Source: Saccharicrinis sp041584155
GTDB taxonomy: Bacteria; Bacteroidota; Bacteroidia; Bacteroidales; Marinilabiliaceae
Length of the DNA stretch: 16,439 nt
Direction: 5' to 3'
Assembly: GCA_041584155.1 (NCBI GenBank)
Contig: JBFHEL010000051.1
Span: 1 to 16,439 of the forward strand
Shown here in pieces: positions 6,801 through 13,630 of the stretch. Under the pieces are notes generated by a model, which saw only the letters and a list, made by a program, of their open reading frames with translations, was not told the origin of the DNA and made no database searches. Both the position numbers and the translations under genes were made by a program. The stretch's first letter is position 1. The number at the start of each line of letters is the position of its first letter.

Positions 6801-8783
6801 TTAATCGATGGGATGGGTAAAAGTAAACTCGGTTCCTACATTTTGTTCACTCCATAATCTTATTTTACCACCCAGTAATTCAACCATATTTTTGGCAATG
6901 GAAAGACCAAGTCCTGTACCTCCCATATCGCTGAAATGCTGGTTACTCTCTTTAAAAAAGCGAACAAAAACTTTTTCAAGTTTTTCTTTCGCAATACCCT
7001 TACCCGTATCTTTTACTTTGAAAATATAGTTTGACTGTTTTTTTTCAATTGAATAAACAATGCTTCCTTCTGAAGTAAATTTGATGGCATTTTCTATTAA
7101 ATTACTAAGTATTTGTTTAAGTCTGGCGGGATCGGTGTTGATGATTTCAGGTATGTCATTCTTAATCTCATACTTTATTTTTACTTTTCCATTTTTAAGT
7201 TGTTTGCTTTTTAAAGAGAAGTAGATGAGAATGTTGTCAAATAAGTTTTTAATATGAATAGGTTCTTTGTGAACAGAAAGTTCACCGACTTCGATTTTAG
7301 AAATATCAATGATGTCAGAGATTATTCTCAAGAGCTGATGAGAGTTTTCTTCAATAATCTGCGTATACATTTCTTTTTCTTCTATGGTGGTGTCCGGATC
7401 TTTTAATAATTCAGAAAATCCAATGATCGCATTCATCGGCGTTCTGATTTCATGGGACATATTAGACAAAAATGCAGATTTTAGTTTATCACTTTCTTCG
7501 GCCCTGTTTTTAGCATTTTTTAGTTCTAAATTAATTTGCTCAATCTTACTGTTGCGTTCAAATAGAGTAGCATTTTTCTCGCGCAGGATATTCTGATTGT
7601 TTTTTAATTCTTTTGTTGTTCTAATTAAATCGGCATAAATAAGCTCTCTTTCTTTTATCTCATTTCTTAAATTTTGATTTGAAACAGTTATTGTTTTTGT
7701 TTGTTTTACAACTTCGTCTTTTAGTTTTTGGTTAAAAAAACCTACAACGAGTAAGGACGCTATCAATAATATTAATACAATGCTGATAATAATTAGCAGA
7801 TATTTTTGTCTTTTAACCTGATCATTAATAAAGTCGGTATATAAGAAACCATCCAAAGAAAAATCTTTATCCAGCATGCCTAAACTCACATATACTTCTC
7901 CAATATGCTGCCATCGGGCTTTATGCATGTAACCAATCTCCACAAATTTGGGTTGTATTAATTCTTCAAGTTCACGTGCTTCAAATATTAATTGCTCCTG
8001 CGTAATATTCGGGTTGTATTTTTCGATGATTAATTGAACAAGCTCTTTTTTATTAAACATAGCGTACTCCCAGCCTTTTAGAGTTGCTCTTAAAAAAGCA
8101 GCAGTTTTTTTTGGATGTTTATGAAGATATTCTTCTGAAGTAAAAATACAATCACCATAGAAATCAACGCCATAATTTATTGGAGAAATAAGTACAGGCT
8201 GATATCCCAATTTCATTATATGGTAGGGCATATCTATTGAATAGCCATCTATGATTTGATGAGAACCATCTATCAGGTCTTCTATTCTATCGTCAGATAA
8301 GGAAGGGATTACCTTGTCCATAATACTTTGCTTTACAATTACTCCACTCGTTGCAGGTAATTCTAATGTTGAGAATAATGCCGTTTTTCCTGAAAAATCT
8401 TCAATGGTATTGATTTTATACTTGGCAAGTGTTATAAAAGTCTCGGGAGAATGTTGAAAAATAGATGCCAAAACAATAAGTGGCTTATTTTGATTACGGG
8501 ATATTAATAGGGAAGTGCTTTCTACTCCAAACTCAGAATTACCATCAAGAAGCAATCCTGCAAAATCATAATTCCCTGAGCCTTCAATGAGTTTTACTTC
8601 CAATCCCTCTTCTGAGTAATAACCTTGCTCAATAGCAGCGTAAAATCCAGCAAACTGGAATTGATGTGTCCATCTGAGCTGCACCCGAATGGTATCTTTC
8701 ATTCCTGTAGCCGAGGAATGAATGCTGCAAAATGTCAGCGCCAAAAAAAGAATAATTCGCGTATTTAAAAAAAGTTTATACAC
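6801..8783 (-). CDS. Sensor histidine kinase with NMT1/THI5-like binding domain
   Basis: Membrane sensor kinase whose periplasmic half resembles a transporter binding protein. The 660-residue protein starts at GTG with a signal-like hydrophobic segment (8-24). Residues 31-310 resemble NMT1/THI5-like substrate-binding proteins, which in ABC uptake systems bind thiamine-pyrimidine precursors or other small organics (VQLRWTHQFQFAGFYAA near the start). One membrane helix lies at about 328-350, followed by a coiled coil (355-435) with no PAS or HAMP domain evident. The HisKA dimerisation domain has the phospho-acceptor H444 in SHEIRTP. The ATPase domain has the N box N561-x3-N565, G1 DTGKGIA (592-598) and G2 GGTGLGLSIAK (621-631). 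No response regulator or ABC permease is encoded nearby, so partner and ligand are unknown. It follows the editing-domain gene by 19 bp. Confidence 0.88.
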   Translation of the reverse strand: MYKLFLNTRIILFLALTFCSIHSSATGMKDTIRVQLRWTHQFQFAGFYAAIEQGYYSEEGLEVKLIEGSGNYDFAGLLLDGNSEFGVESTSLLISRNQNKPLIVLASIFQHSPETFITLAKYKINTIEDFSGKTALFSTLELPATSGVIVKQSIMDKVIPSLSDDRIEDLIDGSHQIIDGYSIDMPYHIMKLGYQPVLISPINYGVDFYGDCIFTSEEYLHKHPKKTAAFLRATLKGWEYAMFNKKELVQLIIEKYNPNITQEQLIFEARELEELIQPKFVEIGYMHKARWQHIGEVYVSLGMLDKDFSLDGFLYTDFINDQVKRQKYLLIIISIVLILLIASLLVVGFFNQKLKDEVVKQTKTITVSNQNLRNEIKERELIYADLIRTTKELKNNQNILREKNATLFERNSKIEQINLELKNAKNRAEESDKLKSAFLSNMSHEIRTPMNAIIGFSELLKDPDTTIEEKEMYTQIIEENSHQLLRIISDIIDISKIEVGELSVHKEPIHIKNLFDNILIYFSLKSKQLKNGKVKIKYEIKNDIPEIINTDPARLKQILSNLIENAIKFTSEGSIVYSIEKKQSNYIFKVKDTGKGIAKEKLEKVFVRFFKESNQHFSDMGGTGLGLSIAKNMVELLGGKIRLWSEQNVGTEFTFTHPID

Positions 8784-8802
8784 AGGTTAAAGATTATCTT
8801 AT

Positions 8803-9216
8803 TTACAAACTTGCCCATATTCTGGCAAGAGAATTTCCAGGGGCATCAATTTTTAGATCCAGAAAATATCCGAAGGCTGTTTGTGCTACTTCGTATTCTG
8901 CATTTTCCAACCTTTTTTGAGCAGCGTCAAAAATATCTTTGGTAAAAGTAACAGAAGCTTTCGATGATGATAAATGGGCAAATGAATGTAGTACTATCTT
9001 TTTTGTATTATTCTTACGAGCAGTCCATTTAAGGTGATTTACCAGTTTTTTCTCACGGCTCAGTATATCATTCTCTTCATCTTCAGCTTCTACTTGAATA
9101 AAGGCAAGTATACAATTTTTAAATTTTCCACCAGTACCAGGATCCTGGGCTATATCTAGATTTTGAATTTTAGGGCTGTATTCAAAATTATTTACATATA
9201 AAACAAGTACTTTCAT
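8803..9216 (-). CDS. Free-standing archaeal-type ThrRS editing-domain protein
   Basis: The 137-residue protein looks like the N-terminal editing domain of archaeal threonyl-tRNA synthetase, which has a D-aminoacyl-tRNA deacylase-like fold and hydrolyses Ser-tRNA(Thr). Family-like features are the start MKVLVLYVNNFEY, the strand ILAFIQVEAEDE (36-47), the motif FAHLSS at 79-84 with H81, and the terminal FGYF...APGNSLAR (115-132). No catalytic or anticodon-binding domain is attached. By eye against the archaeal pattern FGYYK...HPLAE, the tyrosine-lysine pair is F118-L119 here and the glutamate is R132, so several proposed active-site residues are absent. Bacteria normally edit Ser-tRNA(Thr) with a different ThrRS domain. 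It precedes the sensor kinase by 19 bp as a likely operon and follows the ftcD terminator. It may edit another charged tRNA or have a new role. Confidence 0.78.
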   Translation of the reverse strand: MKVLVLYVNNFEYSPKIQNLDIAQDPGTGGKFKNCILAFIQVEAEDEENDILSREKKLVNHLKWTARKNNTKKIVLHSFAHLSSSKASVTFTKDIFDAAQKRLENAEYEVAQTAFGYFLDLKIDAPGNSLARIWASL

Positions 9217-9220
9217 TAAC

Positions 9221-9234
9221 TATATCTCCTTCTT
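9221..9234 (-). promoter_or_regulatory. Strong Shine-Dalgarno site for the editing-domain gene
   Basis: Read on the minus strand this is AAGAAGGAGATATA, with the AAGGAG core nine bases before the ATG at 9216. It supports that start codon. Near-perfect Shine-Dalgarno sequences are rare in Bacteroidota, and no other gene in this window has one as good. Confidence 0.75.
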
Positions 9235-9279
9235 GTAAATGTGCCGACTTTTAGTGAGGATATAATTTTGCAATATAAC

Positions 9280-9313
9280 AAAAAAAGCACAGATGATTAG
9301 TTCTCTGTGCTTT
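9280..9313 (-). terminator. Rho-independent terminator of ftcD
   Basis: AAAGCACAGA (9284-9293) and TCTGTGCTTT (9304-9313) form a perfect 10-bp stem with a 10-nt loop. On the minus strand the stem runs into a T-run (complement of 9280-9286). It begins 18 bp after the ftcD stop codon and separates ftcD from the editing-domain gene. Confidence 0.88.
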
Positions 9314-9331
9314 AAATAAATTGTGATTATA

Positions 9332-11038
9332 TTATGAGGCAATATTTTCGTTTACGATACTTAAAATTTCTGTTTCTAATTGTCTGGTTTTTTCGCTTAT
9401 CTGTTTGGCTTCTGTTAATATGTTTTCTGCATAATTTCTGTCTTTCAGATCTTTGGCATTAATTTTTATATTAAGCCATGCTCCCATCACACCGCCTCGG
9501 GCACTTATGGCTCCAACCCCTGCATCTGATATTGAATTGGGATTACCTGTTTTAGCCATTTCCAGCATTACACGCATTGATTCGTAACATAGTTTCATAG
9601 TATTAAAAGGGATTTCAATGGCCGTTTTTGTTGCCAATTGTATGGCCTGATCTCTTTTTTCTTTTTCTTCGACTGTATTTTTGGGTAAGAGAAAAGCTTT
9701 CATGATTTGATTAAAAGCATTGGTGTCTTCTTGGACCATTTGAAGCAATTGGGTGTGATAATATTTTCCTTTCTCGGCCCACTCAGAAAATTCCTCCACT
9801 CTATGATCCCAACCTCGTTTATGAGCAGATAAGTTGGCTACCATGGTACCCAGGGCAGCACCCATTGCGCCCAAATAGGCAGAGACAGAGCCACCTCCGG
9901 GAGCCGCTGATTCACTGGCTGTTTCTTGTATGAAATCTGTTAAGCTTAAATCAACTAATTTGTTTTTAGCCTTTCCATCTTCTTTTGCTAAAATATATTC
10001 AATTATTTTTTTATCAGGGTCAAAGGGATATAGCTCATTCAGCCCTAATGATTTTACAGCAATTTTAATTAGTTCTTTATCAGCAATTCCTGTAGATCGT
10101 TTTTGTTTTTTGAGGAAATATTTTCCTGCATCTAGCATAGCTTGCAAGGGAATTACTCCTACTAACTCAGAACCTGTTACGCGTAATCCATGAAAGCTGG
10201 CTCTTTCACAGGCCACATCAAAGGCTTTATGCATACTTGTAACCGAGATGTCAGTGAGGTTTAAGGACAATTGCGCTATCCCATATTCTTCAATATACCA
10301 ACCTATTCCTTTCACTGATTTTAATAACCCAGGTTCATTAATAGGCACCCCTTTTTCATCCTTAATAATTTTACCAGTTAAAGAGTTGCCTTCGCGTTTT
10401 ACTCGTCCTCTTTCTCTAATATCGAAAGCAATGGTATTGGCTCTACGGGTGCTTGTTGTATTTAAATTGATATTGTAAGCAATTAAAAAGTTACGTGCGC
10501 CAACGGCTATCGCTCCGCTTTTTTGTACTTCTTCGGTCCATTCTGTTGGTCCATAATCGGGTTTCCATTCTTTGCTGGTAATTCTCTGTGAAAGAGCTTC
10601 GTATTCACCTTTTCGACATTCGGCCAGGTTTTTTCTAACAGCCTGTTTTGCTGCCGATTCATAACAATAAACAGGGATGTGCAATTCATTGCTGATTCTT
10701 ATAGCCAATTGATGTGCATACTTAACAACCTCTTCCATCGATATATTTGAAACAGGAACCAAAGGACAAACATCTGTAGCTCCAAATCGGGGATGCGCTC
10801 CTTTATGATTTCTCATATCTATTAGTTCTTTGGCTTTTTTTACTGCTTGAAATGCAGCCTCCAACACTTCTTTGGGTGGGCCAACCATTGTAACAACAGT
10901 GCGGTTTGTAGCTTTGCCCGGATCAACATCAATTAAACTGACACCCTGTATTTTTTTTATTTCATTCGTGATTTGATTTATGACGTGCATATTGTTGCCT
11001 TCACTAAAATTAGGAACACACTCAATTAACTGTTGCAT
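9332..11038 (-). CDS. ftcD: Glutamate formimidoyltransferase / formimido-THF cyclodeaminase
   Basis: Bifunctional enzyme of histidine breakdown. It moves the formimino group of N-formimino-L-glutamate to tetrahydrofolate, then deaminates and cyclises the product to 5,10-methenyl-THF. The 568-residue protein has the transferase domains at about 1-325, beginning ECVPNFSEG, with the catalytic histidine H82 in GAHPRFGATDVCPLVP at the same number as in the mammalian enzyme. The cyclodeaminase domain (about 362-565) begins DLSLTDF with the signature APGGGSVSA at 379-387. The full two-domain length argues against a separate-subunit version. None of the usual hut partners (hutH, hutU, hutI) is in the window, so it stands alone here. 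Its transcript ends at the terminator 9280-9313. The start is an ATG; no convincing promoter motif is visible upstream. Confidence 0.95.
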   Translation of the reverse strand: MQQLIECVPNFSEGNNMHVINQITNEIKKIQGVSLIDVDPGKATNRTVVTMVGPPKEVLEAAFQAVKKAKELIDMRNHKGAHPRFGATDVCPLVPVSNISMEEVVKYAHQLAIRISNELHIPVYCYESAAKQAVRKNLAECRKGEYEALSQRITSKEWKPDYGPTEWTEEVQKSGAIAVGARNFLIAYNINLNTTSTRRANTIAFDIRERGRVKREGNSLTGKIIKDEKGVPINEPGLLKSVKGIGWYIEEYGIAQLSLNLTDISVTSMHKAFDVACERASFHGLRVTGSELVGVIPLQAMLDAGKYFLKKQKRSTGIADKELIKIAVKSLGLNELYPFDPDKKIIEYILAKEDGKAKNKLVDLSLTDFIQETASESAAPGGGSVSAYLGAMGAALGTMVANLSAHKRGWDHRVEEFSEWAEKGKYYHTQLLQMVQEDTNAFNQIMKAFLLPKNTVEEKEKRDQAIQLATKTAIEIPFNTMKLCYESMRVMLEMAKTGNPNSISDAGVGAISARGGVMGAWLNIKINAKDLKDRNYAENILTEAKQISEKTRQLETEILSIVNENIAS

Positions 11039-11388
11039 AATACGGATTATTTTATTGGTTGATAATTACATTAAATATAAAAAGAGTTTGTGCTTAACTC
11101 AATGACAAGTATCATTAGTTTAAAGCTAATGAAGTAAGCTTATATTTTTAGAATGCTTTTGTAATCATTAGATAAAGAGAAGGAATTGTTTATCCTGTTG
11201 GGGAAAGAGTTTGAAGGTGTTGAAATGTTAAAAAATAATAAAACAGATTTTAAATCGGGAAAAGGTGTTGACAAGCTGTGAAATGCGTCGTAATTTGCTA
11301 ATAATAAAATGCTCTCCTGGTCCCCAATAATAGGAACATTCAAAATGTGTGTGAGGTTTAGGTTAGTTTTTTTAGAATGTTTCCGTAT
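11039..11388. other. Gene-free stretch before an orphan terminator
   Basis: No convincing gene is visible. On the plus strand, codons 11165-11278 form a 37-codon open stretch before TGA, beginning SLDKEKELFILLGKEFEGVE; it lacks an ATG at its left end and looks coding in base usage. A one-base shift at its end continues to about NLLIIKCSPGPQ and a stop near 11328, so this may be a decayed gene fragment. I do not recognise it. On the minus strand a 67-codon frame (11343 down to 11140) needs a TTG start and has no ribosome-binding site. A plus-strand transcript is implied by the terminator just downstream. Confidence 0.35.
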
Positions 11389-11418
11389 GCCTGTCTACTC
11401 TCAGACAGGCTTTTTTTT
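11389..11418 (+). terminator. Strong orphan Rho-independent terminator
   Basis: GCCTGTCT (11389-11396) and AGACAGGC (11403-11410) form a perfect 8-bp stem with a 6-nt loop, followed immediately by eight T residues (11411-11418). It is oriented for plus-strand transcription, yet the nearest upstream annotated gene is on the minus strand. The DEAD-box gene downstream has its own promoter-like element after this site. It therefore ends a transcript I cannot assign. Confidence 0.85.
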
Positions 11419-11468
11419 GTTTTTATATACAATTCTACTTACAAATTAGAAACCTAACTAAAATCAAC

Positions 11469-11477
11469 TATTTTTGC
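11469..11477 (+). promoter_or_regulatory. Candidate -7 promoter element for the helicase gene
   Basis: TATTTTTGC is a full match to the Bacteroidota consensus TAnnTTTGC, 22 bp upstream of the GTG start at 11500 and downstream of the orphan terminator. The resulting leader would be very short. No clear -33 element is seen. Confidence 0.5.
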
Positions 11478-11499
11478 ATTAAATTTTAAATCATATATC

Positions 11500-12624
11500 G
11501 TGAAGCAGTTTGAGAAATTAGGAGTTAATATAAACTTTTGTAAAGCCTTACAGGAAGTTAAGATTATTGAACCAACAGAGATTCAACAGCAAGTACTTCC
11601 TTTACTTTTACAAGGGAATGGTGATTTAGTGGCTCAGGCTCAGACGGGTACGGGGAAAACGGCAGCGTACGGACTACCTCTGCTTCACAAAATTAATCCG
11701 GCAAAAAGTAATGTTCAAGGATTAATTCTATGTCCTACTCGTGAGTTAGGACAACAAATAGCCAAACAACTATTTAAATTTACTAAATATTCAGAGAAAA
11801 TATTTATTGAAGCTGTTTTTGGAGGGGCACAAATAGAACGTCAGATAAGTGCTTTAAAAAGACCAACTCATATTATTGTTGCTACACCCGGACGATTAAT
11901 TGAATTAATAGAGAAAAAGGCTATTGATTTAAAGTATGTTAAAACATTGATCCTTGATGAAGCAGATGAAATGTTGAGTATGGGATTTAAAAAAGAATTG
12001 GAACAAATTTTAAAGCAGCTTGATCAAATAGATAATAAATGGTTGTTTTCTGCCACCATGCCCGATGGTATAAGAAAGATTGTTAATAATCATCTGTCAA
12101 AAAAAGCTGTCAGAATTGAGGTTAGTAAAAAGAGTATTGTTAACAAAAATATAGATCATCAATTCCTGATTTGTGAAGAAAATGAAAAATTCCATGTACT
12201 GTTGCAGCTTTTAAACGCAGAAAAAGGAAAAAGAGGTATCGTTTTCTGTAAAACAAAAGTAGCCGCTACTACTTTAGCTATGCAATTGAATGCAAAAAAC
12301 ATTAAAACGGATGCTATTCAGGGCGACCTTAAACAAATTGAGAGAGATAAGATTATGCGTGTTTTCAAAAAAGGAAATATGCAGGTTTTAGTAGCTACTG
12401 ATTTGGCCGCTCGGGGTATAAATATTGAAGACCTGGCCTTTGTTGTGCATTATCAGCTCCCTGATAAGGATGAATATTATACACATAGAAGTGGTAGAAC
12501 TGCCCGAGCCGGGAAGAAAGGCTATTCTTTAAGTCTGGTTACATCTAAAGAAATTAAACAAATTCGCCATTTCGAAAAGGCGTTGAAAATTAGTTTTAAG
12601 CAAATTAGAAGAAGTAAAAATTAG
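11500..12624 (+). CDS. DEAD-box ATP-dependent RNA helicase
   Basis: Cytoplasmic RNA-unwinding ATPase. The 374-residue protein is nearly the bare two-domain core. It has the Q-motif region F4...EPTEIQQ (24-30), motif I AQTGTGKT (47-54), Ia PTRELGQQ (79-86), Ib TPGRL (129-133), II DEAD (153-156), III SAT (184-186), IV GIVFCKTK, V ATDLAARGIN (299-308) and VI HRSGRTARAG (329-338). All catalytic motifs are intact. The basic, disordered C-terminal tail common in RhlE, DeaD and CshA types is almost absent, ending a few residues after RRSKN, so RNA targeting is unclear. The start is GTG at 11500, supported by the promoter-like element just upstream and by the Q motif beginning at residue 4. The next gene starts within five bases of its stop codon. 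Confidence 0.93.
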   Translation: MKQFEKLGVNINFCKALQEVKIIEPTEIQQQVLPLLLQGNGDLVAQAQTGTGKTAAYGLPLLHKINPAKSNVQGLILCPTRELGQQIAKQLFKFTKYSEKIFIEAVFGGAQIERQISALKRPTHIIVATPGRLIELIEKKAIDLKYVKTLILDEADEMLSMGFKKELEQILKQLDQIDNKWLFSATMPDGIRKIVNNHLSKKAVRIEVSKKSIVNKNIDHQFLICEENEKFHVLLQLLNAEKGKRGIVFCKTKVAATTLAMQLNAKNIKTDAIQGDLKQIERDKIMRVFKKGNMQVLVATDLAARGINIEDLAFVVHYQLPDKDEYYTHRSGRTARAGKKGYSLSLVTSKEIKQIRHFEKALKISFKQIRRSKN

Positions 12625-12628
12625 TGAT

Positions 12629-12970
12629 TTGAAGAAGATTGTGTTAGCCAATAAACTTTATCATGGTGAAGAAGGGTATAATTGTGCTCAGGCTATTTTA
12701 AAAGCCTTTCAGCAGGAATTTAATATTTCCGAACATGCAATTTTAGCAGCCAAAACCTGGGGCCATGGAAGTGTGGAAGGAGGTATATGTGGAGCTTTAT
12801 TTGCGGCTCGCCAGCTTAGTCAGGATGCAGTATTTATTGAGCATATCAATAGTGGTTTTGCCTCAAAAGGGGGCGGTTTTCAGTGTAAAATTATACGAAA
12901 AAAAAGACGGTTGAGCTGCAGGCAGTGTGTGATGCTTGCAGCTGAAAATATCAATCAGCTGCTTAAATAG
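12629..12970 (+). CDS. C_GCAxxG_C_C family small cysteine-rich protein
   Basis: The 113-residue protein matches the C_GCAxxG_C_C family, small proteins named for their spaced cysteines that probably bind a metal or redox group; their function is not established. Visible features are GYNCAQA with C19, a glycine-rich segment leading to GGICGALFAA with C54, and C86, C97 and C100 in a basic C-terminal part ending in CRQC. Some family members carry a longer glycine segment and a C-terminal domain, so this is a short version. The start is taken as TTG at 12629, five bases after the helicase stop codon; GTG at 12641 is an in-frame alternative that removes four residues. Tight spacing implies co-transcription with the helicase. 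No known link between the two functions is evident. Confidence 0.75.
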   Translation: MKKIVLANKLYHGEEGYNCAQAILKAFQQEFNISEHAILAAKTWGHGSVEGGICGALFAARQLSQDAVFIEHINSGFASKGGGFQCKIIRKKRRLSCRQCVMLAAENINQLLK

Positions 12971-13004
12971 AATTTTATTTTTAAGTGTAAAAATTAAGAT
13001 GTTA

Positions 13005-13035
13005 TTGTGTAAAATTTTTTTATTTGTACTTTTGC
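13005..13035 (+). promoter_or_regulatory. Bacteroidota-type promoter of the TetR operon
   Basis: TACTTTTGC at 13027-13035 fully matches the -7 consensus TAnnTTTGC. A TTG at 13005-13007 lies 19 bp upstream of it, the spacing expected for the -33 element. This is the best two-part promoter in the window. Transcription should start near 13042, inside the adjacent inverted repeat. Confidence 0.6.
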
Positions 13036-13036
13036 A

Positions 13037-13049
13037 AGACGACTGGTCT
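13037..13049. promoter_or_regulatory. Candidate TetR operator at the start of transcription
   Basis: AGAC-GACTG-GTCT is an inverted repeat with 4-bp arms and a 5-bp spacer placed over the predicted transcription start, where a bound repressor would block RNA polymerase. The AGAC/GTCT half-sites resemble those of NemR/AcuR-like TetR regulators, to which the encoded protein seems related. The arms are short, so this is suggestive only. Confidence 0.4.
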
Positions 13050-13057
13050 ACTTAATT

Positions 13058-13630
13058 ATGAAGAAGAAAGATAAAAAGCAAATAATAATTGAAAAGTCTG
13101 CTGAGCTTTTCCATCAAAATGGATACCATAATACTGGTTTGAATGTAATTTTAAAAGAGTTACAGATCCCCAAAGGTTCTTTTTATAATTATTTTGAGAG
13201 TAAAGAGGTTCTTGCGGTAGAGGTTATATCGTGGCACATAGCTAATACCAAAATACTTTTCGAAGAAGCAGGTAAGGATCATGTTGGCGTAGATATTATT
13301 CTATCCTTTTTTGAGGTGTTTTTTACCCGGCTAAAAAGCTTAAACTATCATAATGGTTGTCCCTTGGGGAATTTGATGACTGAATTGTCTGATTCGAGTA
13401 TTTTAATCAGGCAGGAGTTATTAAAATGGGTGATTTTTCTGGAAAATGAATTTTTTAAACTTCTTAACCAGATTAAGCCTTGTCAGGAAGAAGAAAATAA
13501 AAGTCTTGCTTCGTTTTTGATAGCTGCGTTTGAAGGCGTTATTATGAAGGCAAAAGTTGAGCAGAATGGAAAAGCTATTGAGCAATTTGAAAAATATATT
13601 ATTAAATCACTTTTAAAAGAATATTTATGA
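13058..13630 (+). CDS. TetR/AcrR-family transcriptional regulator
   Basis: One-component repressor-type regulator. The 190-residue protein has an N-terminal helix-turn-helix (about 9-52: AELFHQNGYHNTGLNVILKE, then PKGSFYNYFESKEVL), the classic TetR signature. The ligand-binding half contains NGCPLGNLMTEL (99-110), a segment characteristic of the AcuR/NemR-like branch, with C101 near the position of the redox-sensing cysteine of NemR; that equivalence is my inference. Its stop codon overlaps the next start codon (ATGA), so it is translationally coupled to the split-barrel flavoprotein gene that follows. The promoter and an inverted repeat just upstream suggest that it represses its own operon. 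The inducer is unknown; electrophiles or aldehydes are plausible given the branch. Confidence 0.9.
   Translation: MKKKDKKQIIIEKSAELFHQNGYHNTGLNVILKELQIPKGSFYNYFESKEVLAVEVISWHIANTKILFEEAGKDHVGVDIILSFFEVFFTRLKSLNYHNGCPLGNLMTELSDSSILIRQELLKWVIFLENEFFKLLNQIKPCQEEENKSLASFLIAAFEGVIMKAKVEQNGKAIEQFEKYIIKSLLKEYL

Noticed and set aside
11140..11343. 67-codon minus-strand frame between ftcD and the helicase
   Set aside because: It needs a TTG start, has no ribosome-binding site or promoter, and shows no domain; the opposite strand looks at least as coding-like. Not annotated as a gene.
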